Source of the DNA: a virus
Reading direction: 5' to 3' (one strand)
Virus record (IMG/VR): IMGVR_UViG_3300028831_000020
Location: 1-24,216 of that record
DNA: 24,216 nucleotides
The notes beneath the pieces were generated by a model. It was not told the DNA's origin. It made no database searches and saw only the letters and a program-made list of their open reading frames with translations. The translations under genes and the position numbers were made by a program. How positions within the stretch are numbered: position 1 is the stretch's first letter; each line of letters begins with the position of its first letter. This document shows, piece after piece, positions 1-5,603 of the stretch.

Positions 1-153
1 ATACAGGGTCGGATTGACTAGCGTGGAGCCTGTCCGCTCCCTGCCGCATTGAGTGCAGAGGTCCTCGGTGACTATGGACCTCCGCACGATGGATAGGCCC
101 CTTTTCCTGTCCCGTTGGACTAGGATGTTGCCGTCCTCTAACTTCCTGGGCAT
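1..153 (-). CDS. Hypothetical protein with CxxC, 3' part cut by window edge
   Basis: Open minus-strand frame from an ATG at 153 to the window edge, giving the first 51 residues. The N-terminus is basic (MPRKLEDG, then QRDRKRG) and a CTQC pair lies at residues 33-36, which could be half of a zinc ribbon. The start sits 4 bases after the TAG of the upstream gene at 158-160, so it is probably translated by coupling; no strong SD is visible. This junction lacks the long hairpin device found at the eight junctions further up the array. Function is unknown, and the frame could be longer or different beyond the edge. Confidence 0.6.
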   Translation of the reverse strand, partial: MPRKLEDGNILVQRDRKRGLSIVRRSIVTEDLCTQCGRERTGSTLVNPTLY

Positions 154-157
154 GACC

Positions 158-424
158 CTAGTCTTTAGCGGCTAAACCTTCGCGCCACGCCAACGGATCT
201 TTGATGATGATGTTGTCCTGGTCCGTGACGATTTGACGTTTGCCGCCGAGTTGGAGCCATGCGCCATCGGTGAACATGTTCACCAAACACATGGTTTCGG
301 CCCCGTGACCGTACCGTTTGTGGGCTTCGACGAGGCAACCCTCCCATTTGTCCCCGACCTTCAGGGACTTAATCCACTCTTCGCCATCTTGGAAGGCGTC
401 GAGTAACTCTAATGCACTTTGCAT
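158..424 (-). CDS. Small hypothetical phage protein (88 aa)
   Basis: The 88-residue product begins MQSALELLDAFQDGEEW and I recognise no family. It is acidic at the N-terminus, with a mixed strand-like middle (GDKWEGCLV, GAWLQLGG), no signal peptide and no membrane segment. The start is chosen because GGAGG lies 5 bases upstream in the conserved junction device. This is the one copy where the device has changed to TCTTATG, matched by a TAA stop in the gene upstream. It belongs to the leftward cluster of small genes, likely early or host-interaction functions by position only. Confidence 0.75.
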   Translation of the reverse strand: MQSALELLDAFQDGEEWIKSLKVGDKWEGCLVEAHKRYGHGAETMCLVNMFTDGAWLQLGGKRQIVTDQDNIIIKDPLAWREGLAAKD

Positions 425-477
425 AAGACCTCCATGTGAGCCCTGCTAGGTGAGTAGCAGGGCCACGGGAATCCTTA
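422..477 (-). promoter_or_regulatory. Junction device 1: SD-masking stem with stop codon
   Basis: The TAA stop of the upstream gene starts the arm TAAGGATTCC (468-477). This can pair with the SD/start arm GGAGGTCTTA (424-433), with one mismatch and two G-U pairs. Between them lies a perfect 9-bp hairpin, GCCCTGCTA / TAGCAGGGC. Relative to the other copies both arms have changed together (TAGA to TAAG, TCTA to CTTA), which supports the pairing. Confidence 0.75.
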
Positions 478-657
478 CGTCTTGGTAGCGCCGTCCTGTG
501 ACAACGTGTTGATGTACCTGGACTGCACTAGCAGCGCCAAGTGACTGCACGCTCGGATGGCGCAACTTAGCGCCGAGAACGGGGCACCATCCTCCAGGTA
601 TACGATTGCTACCCTGAGTTCCTTCAATGCTTCTGCTCTGACGTTGATACTTGCCAT
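475..657 (-). CDS. Small hypothetical protein (60 aa)
   Basis: The 60-residue product begins MASINVRAEALKELRVAIVY and ends LSQDGATKT. It looks helical and has no recognised domain. An ATG 12 bases further upstream would add MEVL, but that ATG is part of the ATGGAGG of the junction device, so the start after the SD (657) is preferred. It sits in the leftward array between devices 1 and 2. It is the only array gene here that ends in TAA directly in the device, and the downstream gene's start region has changed to match. Function is unknown. Confidence 0.7.
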   Translation of the reverse strand: MASINVRAEALKELRVAIVYLEDGAPFSALSCAIRACSHLALLVQSRYINTLSQDGATKT

Positions 658-705
658 TAGAACCTCCATGACCCCCCACTGTCACTGAGGGGATTGGAAC
701 CTCTA
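655..705 (-). promoter_or_regulatory. Junction device 2: SD-masking stem with stop codon
   Basis: The arm TTAGAGGTTCCA, containing the TAG stop of the upstream gene, faces TGGAGGTTCTAA upstream of the ATG. The stem gains an extra U-A pair compared with the other copies because the spacer here is TTCTAATG. Inner C-run and G-run segments (CCCC / GGGG) close a second hairpin. Confidence 0.7.
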
Positions 706-1089
706 AGCGGTCTGCTTCTTGAGCCACTCAATGACATCCACCGTTACCCACATCATGTGGAGTTGGATGCCTTCTTTGCCTGTAAGCGGCACGTTGAAGA
801 CCTTGACGAACGCTGTGTTCTTGATCCAGAACAGGTCGCCCGTGCGCCACACCTGATCCGGGTCGGCGTTGCCATCCGGCCTCTTATCGGACTTGGACTC
901 ATCGACCCCGACTAGGGCAATGTAACCCTCGTCTGTCTTCTTAGTGCAGTCGGGGCAGAATCCCCAGCCCGTTAGAGTTGTGCGCTCCATGGACGGGCGA
1001 AGTCTCTTATCGAGTAGTACCGCGCCCGTATCGAAGTCCTTGGCGCATACGGGGCACTTCTTCTGTTCAATCGAAACGTGTGACTTCAT
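703..1089 (-). CDS. Double-CxxC zinc-ribbon-like phage protein (128 aa)
   Basis: The product has two CxxC pairs, C12-P-V-C15 and C45-P-D-C48, as in a zinc ribbon. They frame a conserved-looking segment (FDTGAVLLDKRLR and TTLTGWGFCPDC), followed by DEGYIALVGVDES. I recall similar uncharacterised proteins in other tailed phages but cannot name a family with certainty. The start at MKSHVSIEQKK is fixed by the GGAGG of junction device 3; a longer open frame to 1203 would run through that device and the next gene and is rejected. Likely a cytoplasmic zinc-binding protein; function unknown. Confidence 0.8.
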   Translation of the reverse strand: MKSHVSIEQKKCPVCAKDFDTGAVLLDKRLRPSMERTTLTGWGFCPDCTKKTDEGYIALVGVDESKSDKRPDGNADPDQVWRTGDLFWIKNTAFVKVFNVPLTGKEGIQLHMMWVTVDVIEWLKKQTA

Positions 1090-1141
1090 AGAACCTCCAT
1101 GCGGCCTCGTGACTTGGCACGGGGCCTCGGTGGAGCCTCTA
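1087..1141 (-). promoter_or_regulatory. Junction device 3: SD-masking stem with stop codon
   Basis: The arm TAGAGGCTCCA, beginning with the upstream stop, pairs with TGGAGGTTCTA (10 of 11 positions including one G-U). The inner hairpin is GGCC-C-CGTG / CACG-A-GGCC. An overlapping ATG-GAG-GTT-CTA-TGA mini-frame exists at the start but has no SD of its own. Confidence 0.7.
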
Positions 1142-1384
1142 CTGCGGCGGGTGTGCCTTGTCACGGAAGGGGCAGTCATCCAGCCCCAGCGTCCATGGCA
1201 CATGCGCGATATCCCCCGCCTTGTTGCATGAGTAGACAGTCACTGTGCAGCCTGCCTCCTTCATGCCCCTCACGTAGAACTCGCATGACCGGAAGTCACT
1301 CTGGAGTAGCCTCCTGAATGAGCCCGGTGTCTTGTCGAATACATTAGCTATGCCAGCCTGATAGACCAGCGCGATATGCCTCAT
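1139..1384 (-). CDS. Small hypothetical protein (81 aa)
   Basis: The 81-residue product begins MRHIALVYQAGIANVFDK. It has three cysteines spread through the chain, no signal peptide and no membrane helix. The N-terminal strand-loop pattern (IALVYQAGIANVF) and the later CTVTVYSCNKAGD suggest a small alpha/beta fold, but I recognise no family. Its start follows junction device 4 and its stop TAG forms the arm of device 3, so it should be translated as a coupled middle member of the leftward array. Confidence 0.75.
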   Translation of the reverse strand: MRHIALVYQAGIANVFDKTPGSFRRLLQSDFRSCEFYVRGMKEAGCTVTVYSCNKAGDIAHVPWTLGLDDCPFRDKAHPPQ

Positions 1385-1431
1385 AGAACCTCCATTTACC
1401 GCCCCCGTCGCGGACGGTTAAGGAATCTCTA
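1382..1431 (-). promoter_or_regulatory. Junction device 4: SD-masking stem with stop codon
   Basis: The arm TAGAGATTCC pairs with GGAGGTTCTA; the A and T changes keep the same mismatch position and turn a C-G into a U-G pair. The inner structure uses ACCG / CGGT around a CGTC / GACG core. Confidence 0.65.
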
Positions 1432-1752
1432 CAGCTTGCGAATGTCAACCACACTGTCACCCCACACCCTAGTAGTGCCATGATCTAGGTCGATTACCCG
1501 CCACTGCGGGTTACCCTTCTTGTCGACCAATTTTGGTCTGGGCGTCGGCATCACCTCAGAGTCGCCATAGGCACAGCGCAACTGAGACAGAGTGATGTTC
1601 CTACGCTCCTTAACGTGGGTCAGACCCAGCATTTTCCATTTACCCGATGGCTTAAACTCTGTGCCTGTTGGGTACAAGTCCAGCCGTCTGATATCTCCGG
1701 TATCCAGGATGTGATACTGGTGGCCCTGCTCTGTTCTAACGTATAGGGTCAT
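1429..1752 (-). CDS. Hypothetical protein, beta-rich (107 aa)
   Basis: The product starts MTLYVRTEQGHQYHILDTGDI and looks beta-rich with basic patches (HVKERRN, PKLVDKKGNPQWRV). No catalytic motif, signal peptide or membrane segment is seen. The start is the ATG after junction device 5, rather than a longer frame to 1779 that reads through the device. Cotranscription with its neighbours is likely because the gap on each side is only the device. Function is unknown. Confidence 0.75.
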   Translation of the reverse strand: MTLYVRTEQGHQYHILDTGDIRRLDLYPTGTEFKPSGKWKMLGLTHVKERRNITLSQLRCAYGDSEVMPTPRPKLVDKKGNPQWRVIDLDHGTTRVWGDSVVDIRKL

Positions 1753-1799
1753 AGAACCTCCATGTGTGGCCCCTGTCACGGGCCATCACGGAGCCTCTA
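1750..1799 (-). promoter_or_regulatory. Junction device 5: SD-masking stem with stop codon
   Basis: The clearest copy. The outer arms TAGAGGCTCC / GGAGGTTCTA lead through GTG / CAC into a perfect inner stem TGGCCC / GGGCCA with a 7-nt loop. The result is an almost continuous rod from the upstream stop codon to the downstream start codon. Confidence 0.75.
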
Positions 1800-2018
1800 C
1801 CCCCACGTCTCGGAGAACAGCCGCTCCACCTTCTCCTTCAGCATGAACACGTCAGCCGCCCATGCTGCCTTCTCAGGCTCCCGATCCGATACATTCATAT
1901 CGCGGATGTGCTTGAACTGGGTTGCCAGAGCTTGCTTGATGTGGTTCATCTCCGAGCCGCTAAAGCTGAAATTAGCTGGCTTGGTGTAATGCCGTTTGCG
2001 CTTGCCTGCTACTGCCAT
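1797..2018 (-). CDS. Small basic hypothetical protein (73 aa)
   Basis: The 73-residue product begins MAVAGKRKRHYTKPANFSFSG, with a strongly basic N-terminus. A helical segment follows (EMNHIKQALATQFKHIRDM) and then an acidic helix (EKAAWAADVFMLKEKVERLF). The overall pattern resembles small helical nucleic-acid-binding or adaptor proteins, but no family is recognised. The start is chosen after GGAGGTTCTAT of device 6; here the ATG is 2 bases further from the SD than in most copies. An isolated TGTAA half-site at 1985-1989 lies inside it and is probably chance. Confidence 0.7.
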   Translation of the reverse strand: MAVAGKRKRHYTKPANFSFSGSEMNHIKQALATQFKHIRDMNVSDREPEKAAWAADVFMLKEKVERLFSETWG

Positions 2019-2071
2019 ATAGAACCTCCACCGTGCCCCTACCACGTGGGCAGGGGATAACGGAGCCTCTA
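2016..2071 (-). promoter_or_regulatory. Junction device 6: SD-masking stem with stop codon
   Basis: The arms TAGAGGCTCC / GGAGGTTCTA flank the inner stem CCCCT / AGGGG, which itself encloses CCAC / GTGG. The start here is ATATG instead of ATG directly after the arm. Confidence 0.7.
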
Positions 2072-2536
2072 CTTATACTCTTTTGCGGCCTGCTCACTGC
2101 CGACCACTATGGACTCAATGGCGCATGGCCCCAGTAGATCTCTGACAGCCCAGTAGCACGTGTCATGCAGGTAGTCCGCAGCGTCACCACCACCCACAAA
2201 CGACTGGTAGTAGACCCGCCCCTTGACCTTTGTCACTTGCCACTGCCCCGCGCACGGACCCGACAGCGGCTGATAGACGTTCTGCTTGCACTGTGCCAGC
2301 GTGAACCGGAAGTTACGCCAGCCGTCGTACATGCCGTTCTCATTCATCGCGTGATACTCGCCATGGCAGCACACGTCGCCATTGCGTCTCACCTCTATGG
2401 TCCACCCGCCGTCAATGCCTGAGCCATGCGGTAGGATATCTGCCAGCTTGTGTACATCGACTACTGCTGGCTTGGCACCATTCGCCACGTTCAGATGCAC
2501 TGCGTACCATGCCCCTTTGGGCCGTATATCTTCCAT
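2069..2536 (-). CDS. Hypothetical protein (155 aa)
   Basis: The product begins MEDIRPKGAWYAVHLNVANG and has a mixed alpha/beta look, with many Trp, Tyr and Cys residues (CCHGEYHAM, GPCAGQWQVTK, DTCYWAVRDLLGPC). There is no signal peptide, so the cysteines are presumably reduced or metal-bound. No family is recognised. The start follows device 7. The TAG stop lies in device 6, coupling it to the basic 73-residue gene downstream. Confidence 0.75.
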   Translation of the reverse strand: MEDIRPKGAWYAVHLNVANGAKPAVVDVHKLADILPHGSGIDGGWTIEVRRNGDVCCHGEYHAMNENGMYDGWRNFRFTLAQCKQNVYQPLSGPCAGQWQVTKVKGRVYYQSFVGGGDAADYLHDTCYWAVRDLLGPCAIESIVVGSEQAAKEYK

Positions 2537-2589
2537 AGAACCTCCATCGCTGCCCTGTAAGTTGCCTCACAAGGCGCGGGGAATCTCTA
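2534..2589 (-). promoter_or_regulatory. Junction device 7: SD-masking stem with stop codon
   Basis: The arms TAGAGATTCC and GGAGGTTCTA pair, with the same internal mismatch as device 4. Inside, GCCTTGTGAGGC folds as a small hairpin and CGC / GCG can close above it. The inner stem is weaker than in the other copies. Confidence 0.65.
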
Positions 2590-3114
2590 TTCCAGGCCGT
2601 GCAGCTTCTTCATGAGCCCCACGTTCGGCTCATCCGACTGCCGATGGAGCGGGGCCAGGATGTCACCCTTGACGGCATCCCAGCCTGTAGTGCCGATGGC
2701 ATTCTCGGCACGATCCATTGCGAAGCCGAATAACATATCGGACTCCTTCAGCTTCTGTCGGGCCTGCTTCATCAGGACTTTGAGGTTGTTACCGCAGGAC
2801 TCCCACAGATGCGCGGCAGTGCCGTACTCCATGAGCATGAGGTACTCGGCAGCAGGCCCGTACTCCTTGACCTGTTCCTCTGTCCACCCGAACGACCCTA
2901 ATGCGTGGTTGTAGCTATCACCCTTCTTAGCTTCAGTTGGCGATACCACAAGCAGGGCCACGCAGTACTTGCCGAGTGTCTTTTCGGCCTCGCCTCCCCA
3001 TTCCTCCGTGTACTGCAAACGCAGCATGAAACGGAACGGGAAGTCTCCGTGGTTAATCTCCGGTGACATCCACACCTTCTGACTGTCGATGTCCTCAACC
3101 ACTGTTAGTCGCAT
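2587..3114 (-). CDS. Hypothetical protein (175 aa)
   Basis: This is the largest gene of the leftward array. The product begins MRLTVVEDIDSQKVWMSPEI; its N-terminal half is strand-rich and its C-terminal half strongly helical (EQVKEYGPAAEYLMLMEYG, NLKVLMKQARQKLKESDML). No catalytic signature or membrane segment is seen. The start at 3114 follows the GGAGG of device 8; the longer frame to 3204 runs through the device and is rejected. Function is unknown. Confidence 0.75.
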   Translation of the reverse strand: MRLTVVEDIDSQKVWMSPEINHGDFPFRFMLRLQYTEEWGGEAEKTLGKYCVALLVVSPTEAKKGDSYNHALGSFGWTEEQVKEYGPAAEYLMLMEYGTAAHLWESCGNNLKVLMKQARQKLKESDMLFGFAMDRAENAIGTTGWDAVKGDILAPLHRQSDEPNVGLMKKLHGLE

Positions 3115-3169
3115 AGAACCTCCATCCGGCACCACCATTGCAGGTGATGCCTCAGTGGAACCTCTACTA
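3112..3169 (-). promoter_or_regulatory. Junction device 8: SD-masking stem with stop codon
   Basis: The arms TAGAGGTTCCA / TGGAGGTTCTA enclose a 9-bp inner stem, GGCATCACC / GGTGGTGCC (one U-G pair). The upstream gene ends in tandem TAG-TAG: its own stop at 3167-3169 plus the device TAG at 3164-3166, as if a complete device had been placed after an existing stop. Confidence 0.7.
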
Positions 3170-3388
3170 GTCGCCTCCTCCAGTGAACTCCAGAGCGGCA
3201 TCATTCACCTCTTGAATGCGGCCAGCCCAGAATGCCGTGCCACAGTCGTCGGACGTGTTGCCGTTCTCCTGGGCCAGCAGCCACTGACTGAGATACCAGT
3301 CGCGGTACTGCCTCAGAGCACACCGGATAATGATGCTTGTCTTACCCGACAGCAACTGACGTGCTGTGGGCATTGCGATAGTTGACAT
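3167..3388 (-). CDS. Small hypothetical protein (73 aa)
   Basis: The 73-residue product begins MSTIAMPTARQLLSGKTSI and contains RQYRDWYLSQWLLAQENG, likely a helix. The C-terminus is acidic and ends GGGD before tandem TAG stops. Its own start is not preceded by the junction device; instead AGAGGA lies about 8 bases upstream of the ATG. It and the membrane gene to its right may be the first cistrons of the leftward unit. Function is unknown. Confidence 0.7.
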   Translation of the reverse strand: MSTIAMPTARQLLSGKTSIIIRCALRQYRDWYLSQWLLAQENGNTSDDCGTAFWAGRIQEVNDAALEFTGGGD

Positions 3389-3434
3389 AAGCTAATCCTC
3401 TACCCCGTACACCTTGTAGGCGACGAGGCGCGGA

Positions 3435-3680
3435 CTACTCACCGTAATGCACTACTGTGTTGAGCGGATCGTACCGGAGGCGTGGTGCTGCTGCCGTGCT
3501 CACAGCAGCCCACAGCAGCCCAGCGAAGCCAGCGAACAGCATCATCATGCCGTACATGCCGTACTCAAGCTGATATGCTGCCGTCGGCGCTACCTTCCAT
3601 GCAAGGTATATCCAGGCAGTAGCAACTATCATCAGGGCGAAACTGAATCCGCCGATAAAGCCAATAACCGTTTTGTTCAT
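3435..3680 (-). CDS. Small two-helix membrane protein (81 aa)
   Basis: The product begins MNKTVIGFIGGFSFALMIVA. It has two predicted membrane helices, about residues 6-30 and 43-64, separated by a short loop (APTAAYQLEYGM), and a polar tail (RLRYDPLNTVVHYGE). Size and topology would fit a holin-like or host-modifying inner-membrane protein, but no motif decides this. The start at 3680 is preferred over an ATG at 3713 because GGAG lies about 10 bases upstream; the alternative has no SD. It is the right-most gene of the leftward array. Confidence 0.7.
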   Translation of the reverse strand: MNKTVIGFIGGFSFALMIVATAWIYLAWKVAPTAAYQLEYGMYGMMMLFAGFAGLLWAAVSTAAAPRLRYDPLNTVVHYGE

Positions 3681-3755
3681 AAGGTGTTCTCCACAAAGAC
3701 ACACTAGAGTCATGGTCGATATCAGTACGTAATTCCTCCAGTTGGCATATGCATT

Positions 3756-3775
3756 GATACTGAGCGCTCAGTGTC
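3756..3775. promoter_or_regulatory. Perfect 14-bp palindrome, operator candidate
   Basis: ACTGAGCGCTCAGT at 3759-3772 is a perfect palindrome. It extends to 20 bp (GATACTGAGC / GCTCAGTGTC) with one mismatched pair. It lies about 80 bp upstream of the first leftward gene, where an operator for the leftward unit would be expected. Its sequence is unrelated to the 13-bp palindrome of the late region. Confidence 0.45.
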
Positions 3776-3910
3776 GCAACCAGTGTGCATGGAGCCTTTA
3801 GGTAGAGAGGCTGTACTTACCATCGTGACTACTTCCGAGTGTCTAGCTATCGGACGCGCTACATATCGTCACTCGCGTACTCCGAACTCGGCTAGTGTGT
3901 CCATGTGGAG

Positions 3911-3958
3911 ATGCATACAGCCCTATGGTTGCCTCCAACCGGATAAGGCTGTATGCAT
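3911..3958. repeat. 12-bp inverted repeat with nested hairpin
   Basis: The arms ATGCATACAGCC (3911-3922) and GGCTGTATGCAT (3947-3958) are perfectly complementary. They enclose a second hairpin, GGTTG-CCTC-CAACC (3927-3940). The right arm overlaps the 13-bp palindrome copy at 3950-3962, so protein binding and cruciform or RNA folding would compete. There is no U-tract, so it is not a canonical terminator. Confidence 0.6.
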
Positions 3959-3962
3959 TACA
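3950..3962. promoter_or_regulatory. 13-bp palindrome copy (TGTAT-GCA-TTACA)
   Basis: One mismatch from TGTAA-N3-TTACA. The flank continues as TTACACTTTG, the same as the copy at 15068-15080. It lies in the gene-free region and overlaps the right arm of the 12-bp inverted repeat. Confidence 0.6.
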
Positions 3963-4172
3963 CTTTGTTCTCGGAGACTACCCGGCTAATGCCGTCCTAG
4001 CAGTCCACCTTGCACAACCAGTAAGTACCCAAAGTCCCGTAGGACGCCAGTATGTGGGTTTATGTGCTCAATGCCGTCTAGCGCAATAGCGTGATAGCTA
4101 CTCCGTTCAATCACAACCTCACTAATCAGCCGGATAGGAATCCAGTCGGATAGCGTGGTCTCTTAGTCACAG

Positions 4173-4186
4173 GCTACCTTGGTAGC
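4173..4186. repeat. Short hairpin with CUUG tetraloop
   Basis: GCTACC-TT-GGTAGC is a perfect inverted repeat that would form GCTAC-CTTG-GTAGC, a stable CUUG tetraloop hairpin. There is no adjacent gene or U-tract. Confidence 0.4.
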
Positions 4187-4398
4187 GATTCTGAGTTGTG
4201 GTGCGGCAGAGCATTGACTGCCATTTAGCGCCCTATCCTCCCCTGGTATGGGGTGATCGTGGTAGACAGCGATAGGACTGAATTAGCTGGGTAGCATGTT
4301 GATCGAATTGACTTGCACGTATTCCGTTAGATCGACCAAACATTCAGGGCCACCCCAGCAACACATTCACACTCCATCCGTATGGCTGGTGTTAGCTC

Positions 4399-4416
4399 GC
4401 CAGTACCTCTACTGGC
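4399..4416. repeat. Perfect hairpin with CCTC loop
   Basis: GCCAGTA-CCTC-TACTGGC has a 7-bp perfect stem. The loop is the same CCTC as in the nested hairpin at 3927-3940; read on the minus strand the loop is GAGG, an SD-like tetramer. No open frame follows closely. Confidence 0.45.
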
Positions 4417-4507
4417 AAACTTGTATCGCTGATATCCCATGTATCCCCCCCACTGTAGGCTACTGAAACTATGGGGAATACCCTGCTATGAACAGGTTGT
4501 CTGGTAA

Positions 4508-4558
4508 ATCAGACTGCACGGTGTACAGGGTTTGTAGAGTGTATGCGTATCAGACTGC
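4508..4558. repeat. Direct repeat ATCAGACTGC
   Basis: The 10-mer ATCAGACTGC occurs at 4508-4517 and 4549-4558, 41 bp apart. The second copy follows a degenerate 13-bp palindrome (TGTATGCGTATCA, 4540-4552). Confidence 0.35.
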
Positions 4559-4586
4559 TATCTGGGGGTATCGAACCCAACTCACT

Positions 4587-4610
4587 CTGTATCTAGCTTT
4601 TCGGATACAG
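4587..4610. repeat. Hairpin CTGTATC / GATACAG
   Basis: A 7-bp perfect stem with a 10-nt loop (4594-4603). It lies between sequences resembling tRNA T-arm and D-arm segments on the minus strand and may be part of a decayed tRNA-like element. Confidence 0.4.
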
Positions 4611-4833
4611 GCCCAGTAATGCGTACGCTACTGTTCCACCACCAGTGTACTTACGTGTGCTCTCACAATTGAGCTAGTTTTGACCTCTGGTCGATAATGT
4701 CCTTCTTAATCCTGGTGCGATGGCATTGCATACCACAAAGTCCCAACCCGACCGCCCCCAAACAAAGGAGTTAGCAGGCTGAATCCCTGCGATCCGCTCA
4801 GCCGATGTTGCTGGCTGAAAGTCAAGCGTACCA

Positions 4834-4846
4834 CGTAATCATTACA
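4834..4846. promoter_or_regulatory. 13-bp palindrome copy (CGTAA-TCA-TTACA)
   Basis: One mismatch from the TGTAA-N3-TTACA consensus. It lies in the gene-free region, 37 bp before the next copy. Confidence 0.55.
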
Positions 4847-4883
4847 TGCGTCAATAGGGTAGAGTCATTTATTTTCGAGGTCG

Positions 4884-4896
4884 TGTAATGCATACA
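4884..4896. promoter_or_regulatory. 13-bp palindrome copy (TGTAA-TGC-ATACA)
   Basis: One mismatch from consensus. The flanks extend the dyad to GTGTAATGC / ATACACTTT. It is paired with the copy at 4834-4846, centre-to-centre 50 bp. Confidence 0.6.
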
Positions 4897-5034
4897 CTTT
4901 CCCCCTGTTCACCAGCACCCCCGCATTACGCATTAGAGGCCCGTGGTTGAATCGGCGGACTGCCCCGCCACTCTGCTACTCCCAGTGCAAACCGTGAGTT
5001 TGGCTATATACGTGCGCGCTATTGTTTTGTTGGG

Positions 5035-5056
5035 GTTAGCGGGCTTTACTGCTAAC
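5035..5056. repeat. Hairpin GTTAGCGG / CTGCTAAC
   Basis: An 8-bp stem with one G-U pair and a 6-nt loop. GCTAACGT recurs at 5071-5078. No U-tract follows. Confidence 0.4.
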
Positions 5057-5203
5057 GTGCCAGTGAATACCGCTAACGTCACAATTCGGCATTGACGGCA
5101 TAGGGACTTACACGCGTGCTACGCTGCCAGACGTTCGTATGCTAATAGGCGCTATGGGAGTCACATCGGAGCGGAATGGGACTCCGGCGGAGGCGTCGGG
5201 CGG

Positions 5204-5231
5204 GGTGTTTCATCGGGGGTGTTTCATCGGG
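5204..5231. repeat. Perfect 14-bp tandem duplication
   Basis: GGTGTTTCATCGGG occurs twice head-to-tail (5204-5217 and 5218-5231). It is probably a slippage product; no coding frame depends on it. Confidence 0.7.
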
Positions 5232-5364
5232 AGAGTCGGCAACTGGTGGTGTTTTGCAGGCAGGAACACGGTTTCACAGGACAATAGGGACACTGGGAGT
5301 CACACACACCGGCACACTCGCACTGAGCAGCCTCTACCCTATATGACTACGCATGCCTGACTCC

Positions 5365-5379
5365 AGCCGCTTCGCGGCT
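5365..5379. repeat. Compact GC hairpin AGCCGC-TTC-GCGGCT
   Basis: A perfect 6-bp stem with a 3-nt loop. It is followed within 45 bp by the composite hairpin at 5420-5445. Together they resemble clustered palindromic units, without a U-tract. Confidence 0.45.
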
Positions 5380-5419
5380 TACGTCAGTCGTGCTCCGTGT
5401 GACGCGTACTCTAAGCGGA

Positions 5420-5445
5420 GCATGGAGGCCGAAGGCCGACCATGC
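5420..5445. repeat. Composite hairpin GCATGG-a-GGCC-gaa-GGCC-ga-CCATGC
   Basis: A 10-bp stem interrupted by a small internal loop, with a GAA triloop. It is almost symmetrical, so it would fold on either strand. No adjacent gene. Confidence 0.5.
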
Positions 5446-5488
5446 GTAGCTTACATTAGGGGTGCTGGGCGGCAGTGTGACGGCAGAG

Positions 5489-5501
5489 TGTAATGAATAC
5501 A
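5489..5501. promoter_or_regulatory. 13-bp palindrome copy (TGTAA-TGA-ATACA)
   Basis: One mismatch from consensus. The flanks extend the dyad to AGTGTAATG / ATACACT, one of the longest symmetrical versions. It lies about 260 bp upstream of the late promoter. Confidence 0.6.
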
Positions 5502-5536
5502 CTATGAATCGTATTGTGTACCGGACCCGGAGATGA

Positions 5537-5603
5537 GCCTGAGTAGACTAGGACCCTCGCCCGCTGCTTGGAATTGGCCTGAGTAGACATCGACCCTCGC
5601 CCG
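5537..5603. repeat. 27-bp imperfect direct repeat, period 40
   Basis: GCCTGAGTAGAC followed by GACCCTCGCCCG occurs at 5537-5563 and again at 5577-5603, differing only in the 3 bases between those halves. The second copy runs directly into the long hairpin at 5600-5639. Confidence 0.65.

Noticed and set aside
1090-1203. Upstream extension of the zinc-ribbon gene (start at 1203)
   Set aside because: It would run through junction device 3 and overlap the coding part of the preceding gene; the SD-linked start at 1089 is better.
3790-3800. Sequence GGAGCCTTTA resembling the stop arm of the junction device
   Set aside because: No open reading frame ends there on the minus strand for more than about 15 codons and no matching SD arm follows, so it is at best a remnant.
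4556-4690. tRNA-like fragments on the minus strand (D-arm-like TAGCTCAATTGTGAGAGCA and T-arm-like GGGTTCGATACCC)
   Set aside because: The two arms are too far apart for one tRNA, the T stem pairs at only 3 of 5 positions, and the flanking acceptor segments are not complementary. At most a decayed remnant.
4925-4990. Second tRNA-like stretch on the minus strand (GTAGCAGAGTGGC)
   Set aside because: No acceptor stem, no T arm and no anticodon loop with a conserved U33 could be built.
5139-5360. Open frame of 73 codons in the gene-free region
   Set aside because: It contains the tandem 14-bp duplication, has low-complexity composition and no SD; no family resemblance.
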